NCBI GenBank assembly: GCA_052386675.1
Contig: JBQTJX010000021.1
Location: forward strand, 62,001-126,000
Length of the DNA stretch: 64,000 bases
Reading direction: 5' to 3'
From: RBG-16-66-20 sp052386675
GTDB taxonomy: Bacteria; Pseudomonadota; Gammaproteobacteria; Burkholderiales; SG8-39
Shown here: positions 41,624-48,811 of the stretch, piece after piece
How the letters are laid out: the number at the start of each line of letters is the position of its first letter
How positions within the stretch are numbered: position 1 is the first letter of the stretch
Made by a program: the position numbers and the translations under genes
The notes under the pieces: model-generated
What the model saw: the letters and a program-made list of their open reading frames with translations, nothing else
Told to the model about the DNA's origin: nothing
Database searches by the model: none

Positions 41624-43966
41624 TCAGGGCTTGGCGGAGTGGAGGGCGCGCCAGACGCGTTCGGGGGTGGCGGGCATGTCGAAGTGGCGGATGCCGCGCT
41701 CCGACAGGGCGTCGACGATGGCGTTCATCACCGAGGTGAGGGCGCCGGCGCAACCGGCTTCGCCGCAGCCCTTGGCCCCCAGCGGGTTGGTCTTTGCCGG
41801 CACCGGATGGCTGGTGAAGCCGATGTCCGGGGGCGCGTCGTCGGCGCGCGGCATGGCGTAGTCCATGAACGATCCGGTGAGCAGCTGCCCGGTGTCGTCG
41901 TAGCGCGCGGTTTCCATCAGCGTCTGGCCGATGCCCTGCACCACGCCGCCGTGGATCTGCCCCGCCACCAGCAGCGGGTTGACCACGGTGCCGAAGTCGT
42001 TCACCGAGTGATAGCGCACCACCTGCGTGACGCCGGTCTCCGGGTCGATCTCGACTTCCGCGACGTGGCAGCCGTTGGGGAACGCCGACGGGATGATCTC
42101 GGTGACGTGGGTGACATCGAGCATGCCCGGATGCTTCGCCGCCAGATCCGTGAGCGCCACCGCGCGATCGGTGCCCGCGACCACGAAGCGGCCCTCTCCG
42201 GCGCGGATCTCGAACTCGATGTCGGCGGGCGCGGCTTCCAGGTCCGTCGCCGCCAGTTCACGGCCCTGCGCGACCACTTTCACCGCGGCCTCGGCGATGG
42301 CCGCGCCGCTCATCATCATGGAGCGCGAGCCGCCGGTGCCGCCGCCGTGCACCAGCAGGTCGGAATCGCCCTGCACCAGGCGGATGCGTTCGAAAGGCAC
42401 GCCCAGGCGCGCCGCCAGCACCTGCGCGAACGGCGCGGCGTGGCCCTGGCCATAGTCCAGCGTGCCGGTGATGATGGTCACGTCGCCCGCATTCTTGTCG
42501 CCCGTCTCGAAGCGAACGCCGCCCATTTCCTTGCCCGGCGGCGCGGTGACCTCTAGGTAGCTGCCCACGCCCAGGCCGCGCAATTTGCCGCGCGCACGGC
42601 TCCCGGCCTTGCGTGCCGCGAATCCCGCCACGTCCGCCGACGCCAGCGCTTTCTCCAGGACGATGCCGAACTCGCCGCTGTCGTAGACCATGTCCGAGGC
42701 GGCCTTGAAGGGCATCTCCTCCGGGCGGATGTGGTTGCGGCGGCGCAGCTCCAGCCGGTCGATGCCCATCGCCGCGGCGGCGTTGTCGATCAGCCGCTCC
42801 ATGTAGTAATTGGCCTCGGGACGGCCGGCGCCGCGGTAGGGGCCCACCGGCGTGGTGTTGGTGAAGGCGACTTTCGTCGTCACCTGCAAAAGCGGGGTGC
42901 GGTACACGCCGGGTGAGTTCTTCACCGCGTTCAAGGACGGCGGCATCGGCGCCACCGGATTGAGCCAGGCGCCGACGTTGCCGGTGCCGGTGATGCGCAG
43001 CGCGAGGAAGGCCCCGGATTTGTCCAGCGCCAGTTCCGCGGTCATCTCGTGGTCGCGGCCGTGGTGGTCGGAGACGAAGCTCCCCGAACGCTCGTCGGTC
43101 CACTTCACCGGGCGACCCAGGGCACGCGACGCGTGCGCCAGGCACACGTACTCCGGGTAGATGTAGCCCTTCATGCCGAAGGAACCGCCGACGTTGTGGG
43201 TGCGGATGCGGACTTTCTCCGGGGCGAGGCCCAGGATGTCGGCCAGCTGCCCCTTCATGCCGAACACGCCCTGGCCCGGCGCGGTGAAGGTGACGCGGCC
43301 GGCGGCGTCCCAGGCGCAGATCGCGGCGCGCGGCTCCAGGGCCGCCACCACCAGGCGCGTGTTGCGCAAGGACAGCTTCTCGACATGCGCGGCCGCGGCG
43401 AAGGCGGCGGACACCTTCGCCTCGTCGCCGTAGTGGTAGTCGCAGGCCACGTTGTTCGGCACGTCGTCGTAAAGCTGCGGCGCGCCGGGCTTCACCGCCT
43501 CGCTGGAGAGCGTCACCGCGGGCAGGGGCTCGATGTCCAGCTCCACCGCTTCCGCGGCGTCGCGCGCCTGCAGCGCGGTTTCGGCGATGACGCAGGCGAC
43601 CGGGTCGCCGACATAGCGCACGCGGTCCTTCGCCAGCGACTTGCGCTCGGGCTTCTTCATCGGCGAGCCGTCGCGGTTCAGCAGCGGCGCCACGCACTTG
43701 TGCGAGCCGTAGGCGGCAAGGTCCGCGGCGGTGATCACCGCCAGCACGCCGGGCATGGCCTTCGCCACGGTCGCATCGATGCCGCGCAGGACGCCGTGCG
43801 CGTGGTTGCTGCGCACCATGCAGGCATAGGCCTGGCCGGGCTCGTTCAGGTCGTCGGTATAGCGGCCTTCGCCGCGCAGGAGGACCGGGTCTTCGGTTCG
43901 GGTAACGGGCTGGCCGACGCCGTAGCGGGCCAGGGCAAGCGCGTCTGCATCGTTGGGCGAGTTCAT
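41624..43966 (-). CDS. Xanthine dehydrogenase/CO dehydrogenase-family molybdopterin subunit (CoxL-like)
   Basis: This 780-residue protein starts MNSPNDADALALARYGVGQP. It has the aldehyde oxidase/xanthine dehydrogenase layout: RTEDPVLLRGEGRYTDDLNE, the molybdopterin-binding segments GVFGMKGQLADILGL and NVGGSFGMKGYIYPEYV, YRGAGRPEANYYMERLID, and the catalytic glutamate region NPLGAKGCGEAGCAGALTS near the C-terminus. It should hydroxylate an aldehyde or heterocycle. The iron-sulfur (CoxS) and FAD (CoxM) subunits are not adjacent, so it is an orphan here. The start at 43966 is preferred over longer in-frame extensions. Confidence 0.9.
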   Translation of the reverse strand: MNSPNDADALALARYGVGQPVTRTEDPVLLRGEGRYTDDLNEPGQAYACMVRSNHAHGVLRGIDATVAKAMPGVLAVITAADLAAYGSHKCVAPLLNRDGSPMKKPERKSLAKDRVRYVGDPVACVIAETALQARDAAEAVELDIEPLPAVTLSSEAVKPGAPQLYDDVPNNVACDYHYGDEAKVSAAFAAAAHVEKLSLRNTRLVVAALEPRAAICAWDAAGRVTFTAPGQGVFGMKGQLADILGLAPEKVRIRTHNVGGSFGMKGYIYPEYVCLAHASRALGRPVKWTDERSGSFVSDHHGRDHEMTAELALDKSGAFLALRITGTGNVGAWLNPVAPMPPSLNAVKNSPGVYRTPLLQVTTKVAFTNTTPVGPYRGAGRPEANYYMERLIDNAAAAMGIDRLELRRRNHIRPEEMPFKAASDMVYDSGEFGIVLEKALASADVAGFAARKAGSRARGKLRGLGVGSYLEVTAPPGKEMGGVRFETGDKNAGDVTIITGTLDYGQGHAAPFAQVLAARLGVPFERIRLVQGDSDLLVHGGGTGGSRSMMMSGAAIAEAAVKVVAQGRELAATDLEAAPADIEFEIRAGEGRFVVAGTDRAVALTDLAAKHPGMLDVTHVTEIIPSAFPNGCHVAEVEIDPETGVTQVVRYHSVNDFGTVVNPLLVAGQIHGGVVQGIGQTLMETARYDDTGQLLTGSFMDYAMPRADDAPPDIGFTSHPVPAKTNPLGAKGCGEAGCAGALTSVMNAIVDALSERGIRHFDMPATPERVWRALHSAKP

Positions 43967-44012
43967 GGGGCGATTATCGCAGGCGGGGCCAGTGCTGCGA
44001 CAATCCCTGTCC

Positions 44013-44351
44013 ATGGCGAGCACGAGAAAGAAGAAACACCACCACAACGTCTACGTCATCGAGCTGGACGGCCGGGTGCTGGACCACGCCCGGTTCCGCA
44101 ATGCCAACCCGGACCGCGACATGCTGAAGCCCTGCGTCTACGTCGGCTGCACCGGCCTCACGCCCGAGAAGCGCTTCGAGAAGCACAAGGCGGGTATCCG
44201 CGCCAACAGCTACGTCGAGCGCTACGGCACCCGCCTGCTGCCCAGGCTCTACGCCTACGCCAACCCGATGCCCTACAACGCGGCGCGGGACATGGAGGTG
44301 GAGCTGGCGATCGCGCTGCGCGCCGAGGGCTACGCCGTCTGGCAGGCCTAG
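44013..44351 (+). CDS. GIY-YIG nuclease-like protein
   Basis: This 112-residue protein begins MASTRKKKHHHNVYVIELDG. The stretch PCVYVGCTGLTPEKRFEKHK followed by AGIRANSYVERYG, and the late acidic residues in ARDMEVELAIALRAEGYAV, resemble the GIY-YIG fold (tyrosine pair, arginine and catalytic glutamate), with the first GIY replaced by VYVI. Its biological role is unknown. It is divergent from the molybdenum hydroxylase gene and converges on the RNase D-like gene with a 4-base overlap. Confidence 0.6.
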   Translation: MASTRKKKHHHNVYVIELDGRVLDHARFRNANPDRDMLKPCVYVGCTGLTPEKRFEKHKAGIRANSYVERYGTRLLPRLYAYANPMPYNAARDMEVELAIALRAEGYAVWQA

Positions 44352-44971
44352 ATTGGCAAGGACCGGCTGGCGCCGGGCAGGAGGTCGAATTCCTGGAAGC
44401 GCAGGTACAGTTCGCGGCAGATCCAGGCGTCCGTTGCGGCGTAGGTGATCTGCTGCTGTGTCAGGCGCGGCGCCGACCAGTTGGTGGTTTTCGCGCCCTT
44501 GGTGATCCGCGCCCCCAGGAATATCCCCGCCAGGTTGCGCAAGCCCGTCTGCTTCAGTCCATGGCGCTTGGCCACGAGGCCAAGGTCGGTGACCGACTGC
44601 GGCTCGAAGGGAAACTGGTTCTTCAGCAGGCGCAGGTCGTCGGCCAGCGCCACCCCCGAGACCGTGATGCGCGGCTCGGCGAGCACGCGCGCGAGCACCG
44701 CCGAGCAATCCAGCCGCAGGAGCGGAAACAGGTACACCGCGCGCGCCGTGGCCACCTGCGCCAGCGCCGGCGGGTAGCTCTCGCCGGGCCGGAACGCGGG
44801 CCGCGTCTCGGTATCGAAACCGATCACCGCTTCGTCGTGGATCTCCGCGGCCGCGCGCTCCAGCGCGCGCGCGTCTTCCACCAGCCGCACCTCGCCCTCC
44901 CAGCGCCGGATCGGCAGGTTCGCCATCTCCTCCTTCGAGATGCTCCGGGGCAGGTGCGGCGGTAGCGGCAT
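44348..44971 (-). CDS. 3'-5' exonuclease, RNase D-like (DEDDy)
   Basis: This 207-residue protein, started at the ATG at 44971, is a single DEDD exonuclease domain: D53 and E55 in IGFDTETRPAF, aspartates 111-112 in VSGVALADDLRLLK, and Y177/D181 in ITYAATDAWICREL. It lacks the HRDC domains of full RNase D. Such short forms trim RNA or DNA 3' ends with two metal ions. The upstream in-frame extension runs through a REP-like repeat and is rejected. Confidence 0.9.
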   Translation of the reverse strand: MPLPPHLPRSISKEEMANLPIRRWEGEVRLVEDARALERAAAEIHDEAVIGFDTETRPAFRPGESYPPALAQVATARAVYLFPLLRLDCSAVLARVLAEPRITVSGVALADDLRLLKNQFPFEPQSVTDLGLVAKRHGLKQTGLRNLAGIFLGARITKGAKTTNWSAPRLTQQQITYAATDAWICRELYLRFQEFDLLPGASRSLPI

Positions 44972-44990
44972 GCCCCAGTGTAGATCAGGT

Positions 44991-45015
44991 GAAAACAGGG
45001 ACAGTCCACGTTTTC
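44991..45015. repeat. REP-like repeat unit (GAAAAC...GGGACAGTCCACG...)
   Basis: The unit GAAAACAGGGACAGTCCACG followed by TTTTC carries terminal GAAAAC/GTTTTC complementarity and the core shared with the repeats at 41554 and 51113. It lies between the divergent RNase D-like and PIN genes. Only one half of the large hairpin is present. Confidence 0.75.
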
Positions 45016-45053
45016 CCCAGGATCGCAGCCGATGGGACGGTAAGCTTCGCCCC

Positions 45054-45497
45054 GTGCAGCGCCTCGTCCTGGATACCAACGTCTGGCTGGATTGGCTCGT
45101 GTTCGGCGACCCGTCGGCCGCGCCCATTCAGGCCGCCGTCAAGGCGGGGCGCGCCGTGATCCACACCGACCCGGCCTGCGAGGCGGAGTTCGTGCGCGTA
45201 CTCGCCTACAAGCGCGCCAAACGCACGCTGGACGCCGCCGCGCAGGCGGCCTGCCACGCCAAAATGTGCACGATCGTACACATTCTGGACCCGGCCGAGG
45301 CGCACCCGCTGATGCGCCTGCCCCAGTGCCGCGATCCCGATGACCAGAAGTTCCTGGACCTCGCGCGCGCCTGCGGCGCCGATTTCCTCGTCAGCCGCGA
45401 CCGCGCGTTGCTGGAGATGGGGCGCCGCAAAGGCCGGCCGCTGCCCTTCGCCATCGTGACGCCGGCGGCGCTGGCGCACCGGTTATCCGACCAATAG
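45054..45497 (+). CDS. PIN-domain putative toxin (COG1569-like), no obvious partner
   Basis: This 147-residue protein starts at GTG 45054 as MQRLVLDTNVWLDWLVFGDP. It has the PIN acids: D6 region (LDTNVW), E in CEAEFVRVLAYKR, DPDDQKFLDLARACGADFLV and VSRDRALLEM. The middle segment KMCTIVHILDPAEA is encoded by the palindromic element at 45263-45284, which seems inserted in or co-opted by the gene. No antitoxin gene is adjacent on the same strand; the next genes form their own HigBA pair. Confidence 0.82.
   Translation: MQRLVLDTNVWLDWLVFGDPSAAPIQAAVKAGRAVIHTDPACEAEFVRVLAYKRAKRTLDAAAQAACHAKMCTIVHILDPAEAHPLMRLPQCRDPDDQKFLDLARACGADFLVSRDRALLEMGRRKGRPLPFAIVTPAALAHRLSDQ
45263..45284. repeat. Near-perfect palindrome inside the PIN gene (ATGT-N3-CGATCG-N3-ACAT)
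   Basis: The 22 bases pair at 10 of 11 positions around GATC: AATGTGCACGA / TCGTACACATT. It shares the half-site ATGTGCACGATCG with the reverse complement of the copy at 52805-52828, and the overall consensus with the intergenic copies at 3895 and 18879. Confidence 0.7.
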
Positions 45498-45575
45498 GCG
45501 TCAACCGGATGCCCGGTACAGTCGTTAGGCAGGAAGGTGTCTTCCAGGCTGTATCGTCATGCGTTACACTTCGCC

Positions 45576-45854
45576 GTGATTCGATCGTTCCGCCACAAGG
45601 GGCTGGAGCGATTCTTCCTGCACGGAAGCAAGGCCGGCATCCAGCCGGCGCATGCATCCAGATTGCAGCTGCAGCTCGGTCGACTGGATTCGGCCACGGG
45701 GCCGGCGGACATGGGCCTGCCGGGTTGGGGCCTGCATCCGCTGAAGGGCGTACTGGGCGGGAAGTGGGCGGTTTCCGTCAGCGGCAACTGGAGGCTGGTG
45801 TTTGCGTTTGTCGGCAAGGATGCCGTACTGGTGGACTACATCGACTATCACTAG
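45576..45854 (+). CDS. higB: HigB/RelE-type toxin (first copy)
   Basis: This 92-residue protein is started at GTG 45576 so that it reads MIRSFRHKGLERFFLHGSKA, the family N-terminus and length. GLHPLKGVLGGKWAVSVSGN, WRLVFAFVGKDAVLVDYIDY is the typical HigB body with the catalytic-region arginine and tyrosines. HigB cuts ribosome-bound mRNA. higA follows 11 bases later. A weak inverted repeat (GTATCG...CGTTAC, 45551-45567) upstream may be the HigA site. Confidence 0.88.
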   Translation: MIRSFRHKGLERFFLHGSKAGIQPAHASRLQLQLGRLDSATGPADMGLPGWGLHPLKGVLGGKWAVSVSGNWRLVFAFVGKDAVLVDYIDYH

Positions 45855-45865
45855 AAGGCCCGAGC

Positions 45866-46150
45866 ATGAGCAAGATGCACAACCCGCCTCACCCCGGCGA
45901 AATCCTGCGCGACACCGTCCTGGCGGAGATGAGCGTGTCCGAGTTCGCCCGCAGGCTGGGCGTTTCGCGCGTTGCGCTGTCGCGCGTGGTCAACGGGCGC
46001 GCCGCCGTCAGCGCCGAGATGGCTATCCGCTTTTCGGCGGCGCTGGGCGGTTCGGCGGAATCGTGGCTGAGCATGCAATCCGCATACGACCTCTGGCAGG
46101 CCTCCAAGCGGCGCCGGCCCAGGATCGCTCCGCTGAAGCTGGCGGCCTAG
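45866..46150 (+). CDS. higA: HigA antitoxin, XRE-type HTH (first copy)
   Basis: This 94-residue protein starts MSKMHNPPHPGEILRDTVLA. It has the HigA helix-turn-helix MSVSEFARRLGVSRVALSRV, NGRAAVSAEMAIRFSAALGG and the tail SAESWLSMQSAYDLWQA. It binds HigB and represses the operon. It shares the same architecture as the second copy at 51507 but is clearly divergent in sequence. Confidence 0.9.
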   Translation: MSKMHNPPHPGEILRDTVLAEMSVSEFARRLGVSRVALSRVVNGRAAVSAEMAIRFSAALGGSAESWLSMQSAYDLWQASKRRRPRIAPLKLAA

Positions 46151-46174
46151 GAATTATCCGATGCGTTGCCCGGC

Positions 46175-46285
46175 ATGGCGCTGAGCCCCGGCCTGCGCGC
46201 CGCCTACGAGAAGGCGGATTATGTCGTCCTGTTCGAGCCGGAGCTCGTGTTCCGCGTCGGCAAGGCGAGCGCGATCCACCCATGA
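46175..46285 (+). pseudogene. Probable N-terminal remnant of a DUF3293-like gene
   Basis: A 36-codon frame begins MALSPGLRAAYEKADYVVLF and ends ...FRVGKASAIHP with a TGA overlapping the next ATG. The AYxxxDYxV then LxxRVGKxS pattern resembles the beginning of DUF3293 proteins (about 120 residues), whose remainder is missing. It may be a decayed gene cut short where the following membrane nuclease-like gene begins. A real small protein cannot be ruled out. Confidence 0.4.
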
Positions 46286-46842
46286 AGCTGAAAATGCACG
46301 ACAAATCCCTGTTCGCGGTGCTGCTGCGCTCGCCTTGGTGGGTGAGCCTGCTGCTCACGCTGGCGATTTTCGCCGGGCTGCGCCTGGTGATCCCGTGGTA
46401 CTACGCCGCCTTCGGCTCGCTGCCCATCTTCATCATCGGCCTGGTGGCCGCCTGGCGGCAGCTTCGCGCCCCCAGCGTCGAGCGCATCGCCGAATCCATG
46501 GACCGGCTGCGCGCGATGAACTGGGACGCGTTCTCCGTTCTGATCGAAGAAGGTTTCCGGCGCGAGGGCTACGTGGTGGCGCGCAGCGGCGATGCGCAAG
46601 CCGATTTCGAACTGACCAGGGCCGGCGGCCTGACGCTCGTCGCCGCGCGGCGCTGGAAGGCGGCGCGCACAGGCGTCGAGCCGCTGCGCGAGCTGAAGTC
46701 AGCCGGCGAGAAACGCGACGCGGCGGAGTGCCTGTACGTGATGGCGGGCGGCCTCTCCGAGCAGGCGCGCAGCTTCGCCGCGCAGAACCGCATCCGCCTC
46801 ATCGAGGGCGCGGAACTCGCGCAACTGGCCCGCAAGGGCTGA
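46282..46842 (+). CDS. Membrane-anchored Mrr-like restriction endonuclease homologue, degenerate active site
   Basis: This 186-residue protein has two membrane helices (residues about 18-60, including LLLTLAIFAGLRLVIPWYYA) and a C-terminal Mrr_cat-like domain (MNWDAFSVLIEEGFRREGYV, then DFELTRAGGLTLVAARRWKA). In active Mrr-type nucleases the strand after the aspartate reads like V-Q-C-K-R-W; here it reads V-A-A-R-R-W, so the Q-x-K catalytic pair is replaced by A-x-R. It is therefore probably not a nuclease. The C-terminus (AQNRIRLIEGAELAQLA) fits the family. Confidence 0.75.
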   Translation: MKLKMHDKSLFAVLLRSPWWVSLLLTLAIFAGLRLVIPWYYAAFGSLPIFIIGLVAAWRQLRAPSVERIAESMDRLRAMNWDAFSVLIEEGFRREGYVVARSGDAQADFELTRAGGLTLVAARRWKAARTGVEPLRELKSAGEKRDAAECLYVMAGGLSEQARSFAAQNRIRLIEGAELAQLARKG

Positions 46843-46843
46843 G

Positions 46844-47593
46844 CTAGTACAGCGCCGAGGAAAGTTTGCGCCGGTACTCCGACACCAGCTCCGGCTGCGC
46901 CGCCGCCAGCGTGAACAGCGCCAGCATCTGCTTGCGCGCCTCGCCTTCCTTCCAGTCCTTCGCGCGGCGCACGATTTCCAGCAGCTCGTCCATCGCCTCG
47001 CGGTAAAGGCTATTCGCGCCGTACAGCGCGGCCAGCGCGGCACGGGATTCATGGTCGTCCGGATTGGCGACGAGCCGCGCTTTCAGCTCCGCCTCGCCGG
47101 GGCCGCCCTTGCCCGCCCTCGCATAGACGATGCCCTGCTTCAGCGCCTCGACTCGCGCATCGGTGTCCAGGTTGGGTTGCACCTTCGCCAGTTCCGCCTC
47201 GGCCTCCTCCAGCCGGCCGGCGGCGTAGTGCGCCTCGGCGGCGGCCAGCGCCAGGTCGGCGGCCGTGGGCAGGAGCTTGTCGAAGAAGGCGCGCACCTGG
47301 CCCTCGGGCTGCGCGCCCATGAACTGGGCCACGGGCTTCCCGTTGCGGAACGCGATGACGTTGGGAATCGAGCGGATGGCGAAGGCCTGGGACAGGTCCT
47401 GGTTATCGTCGGAATTCACCTTCACCAGCTTCACCCGCCCGGCGTATTCCAGCGCAAGCTTCTCCAGCACCGGGGTGAGGGCGCGGCAGGGGCCGCACCA
47501 GGGCGCCCAGAAGTCCACGACCACGGGGAGGGTCTTCGAGGCCTCGAGGACCTCGGCTTCGAAGGTGGCGGTGGTGACGTCCATCCTGCGCAT
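46844..47593 (-). CDS. ybbN: Thioredoxin-TPR co-chaperone YbbN/CnoX
   Basis: This 249-residue protein has an N-terminal thioredoxin domain with the active site VDFWAPWCGPCRALTPVLE and a C-terminal helical TPR region (AAGRLEEAEAELAKVQPNLD, DHESRAALAALYGANSLYRE). CnoX-type proteins protect and hand oxidised clients to chaperonins. Unlike E. coli CnoX, which has SXXC, this copy keeps both cysteines and so could be redox-active. The start could be at 47593 or three codons later. Confidence 0.92.
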   Translation of the reverse strand: MRRMDVTTATFEAEVLEASKTLPVVVDFWAPWCGPCRALTPVLEKLALEYAGRVKLVKVNSDDNQDLSQAFAIRSIPNVIAFRNGKPVAQFMGAQPEGQVRAFFDKLLPTAADLALAAAEAHYAAGRLEEAEAELAKVQPNLDTDARVEALKQGIVYARAGKGGPGEAELKARLVANPDDHESRAALAALYGANSLYREAMDELLEIVRRAKDWKEGEARKQMLALFTLAAAQPELVSEYRRKLSSALY

Positions 47594-47628
47594 ATCGGGG
47601 CGACCAGGCCCGAATGCAATGCCGATAT

Positions 47629-47669
47629 CGGGTCAGACCCCGTGAAAACAGGGACAGACCACGATTCCC
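47629..47669. repeat. REP-like repeat pair: GGGTCAGACCC plus GGGACAGACCACG unit
   Basis: CGGGTCAGACCCCG, a palindrome centred on A, is followed by TGAAAACAGGGACAGACCAC. Both core types of the dispersed repeat family stand here side by side, upstream of the ybbN start and of the second nucleotidyltransferase gene. Confidence 0.75.
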
Positions 47670-47703
47670 CGGCAAACGGCCGGTTGGCGAAGTGACGCAA
47701 TAA

Positions 47704-47719
47704 GCGTACAATCGTACGC
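47704..47719. promoter_or_regulatory. Perfect palindrome GCGTACAATCGTACGC abutting a start codon
   Basis: Six-base arms with a 4-base spacer end on the base before the ATG at 47720; a third GCGTAC half-site occurs inside codons 2-4 (47725-47730). Binding here would block both transcription start and ribosome access, suiting autoregulation by the winged-helix nucleotidyltransferase it precedes. Confidence 0.65.
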
Positions 47720-48412
47720 ATGAAGCGTACAAGTATCGCGCCATCCAGCGCGCCATCCAGCGCGCCTCCCGCCAGCCACGAACGGCTGGCCACGGTTTTG
47801 TTCGGCAAGTCCATGCGTGCCATCCTGGCGCTGCTGTACGGGCGCCCGGACAGGCGGTTCTTCCTGCGGGAGATCGCCCGCGCGGCGGAGTCACCGCCGA
47901 GCTCTCTGCAGCGCGAACTCGCGGCCCTGGCCGGCGGCGGCGCGCTCATTCGCACCCGGGAGGGCCGGCAGGTGTATTTCCAGGCCAACCCCGCCTGCCC
48001 GATCTTCGAGGAGTTGAAGTCCATTTCGACCAAGACCTTCGGCGTGGCCGCCGAGCTGCGCCGGGTGCTCAAGGCCCATGGGGCGCGCCTTAAACTCGCA
48101 TGCATCTACGGTTCGGTTGCGAAGGGGTCAGCGGCCGCCGCAAGCGACATCGACCTGCTTTGGGTCGGCGAGCTATCCCCTTCCGCGCTGGTGCTTGAAC
48201 TCGCCCGCGCCGAGCAGCGGTTGGCGCGGAGGATTTCCGTCATCGCTTATTCGGAGGCCGAGTTTGCCGGGCTGTGGAAGGAGCAGAATCACTTCCTCGT
48301 CTCGGTCCTGAAGGGGCCGGTGGTATGGCTGATCGGAGATCCCGGAACGCTCGATGACATCAGGCAAACCCAACCTGGAAAACCTCGCGCGCGCGAAGCA
48401 GCTAAACGCTGA
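47720..48412 (+). CDS. Winged-helix plus MNT-type nucleotidyltransferase (second copy)
   Basis: This 230-residue protein parallels the one at 37319: a winged helix (FFLREIARAAESPPSSLQRE) and an MNT domain (CIYGSVAKGSAAAASDIDLL). Its N-terminus contains a short coding tandem repeat (SAPSSAPP, from GCGCCATCCA units). The closing segment HFLVSVLKGPVVWLIGD is typical of this MNT subgroup. It overlaps the HEPN-like gene by 59 bases, as in MNT/HEPN toxin-antitoxin operons. Confidence 0.86.
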   Translation: MKRTSIAPSSAPSSAPPASHERLATVLFGKSMRAILALLYGRPDRRFFLREIARAAESPPSSLQRELAALAGGGALIRTREGRQVYFQANPACPIFEELKSISTKTFGVAAELRRVLKAHGARLKLACIYGSVAKGSAAAASDIDLLWVGELSPSALVLELARAEQRLARRISVIAYSEAEFAGLWKEQNHFLVSVLKGPVVWLIGDPGTLDDIRQTQPGKPRAREAAKR

Positions 48413-48794
48413 GCCACCGTCCGCGGAGCAGATCGGCCGCCTGCTGGCGAGCGCCGAGGCACAGTTGCGCGACAGTCGCAATGCGGCATTGAGCGCATCG
48501 AGCCGTTTCATGCTGGCCTACAACGCCGCGCACGCGCTCGCGCTGGCCGCGCTGCGCAACGCCGGCTACCGGCCCTCCAGCACCGGGCACCGCAAGATCA
48601 TTTTCCAAGTGCTTGCCGCAACGGCCGACGCGCCGCCGGAACTGTGGCTGGCGCTCGACAAATACCACGATCGCCGCAATGCGTCGGAGTACGAGGGCGC
48701 GCCGCCCGCCAGCGGCATCGAAGCCGGGGACATCGTCCGGCTCTCGGGCGAGCTCCAGCGGCTGGTGCTCACCCGCGTCAAGGCCGGCAAGTAG
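48354..48794 (+). CDS. HEPN-like putative toxin (second MNT partner)
   Basis: This 146-residue helical protein has a HEPN-type core: SSRFMLAYNAAHALALAALR, AGYRPSSTGHRKIIFQVLAA and DKYHDRRNASEYEGAPPASG. In the R-x4-H position it reads RNASEY, a tyrosine variant found in some HEPN families. The long overlap with the MNT gene supports a functional pair. It may be an RNase controlled by AMP addition. Confidence 0.72.
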   Translation: MTSGKPNLENLARAKQLNAEPPSAEQIGRLLASAEAQLRDSRNAALSASSRFMLAYNAAHALALAALRNAGYRPSSTGHRKIIFQVLAATADAPPELWLALDKYHDRRNASEYEGAPPASGIEAGDIVRLSGELQRLVLTRVKAGK

Positions 48795-48811
48795 CCGCAT
48801 TCCCGGCATCC

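Noticed and set aside
45802..46282. Long plus-strand frame running from higB through higA into the Mrr-like gene
   Set aside because: Its upstream part is out of frame with clear higB and higA proteins; only the part from 46282 has coding character.
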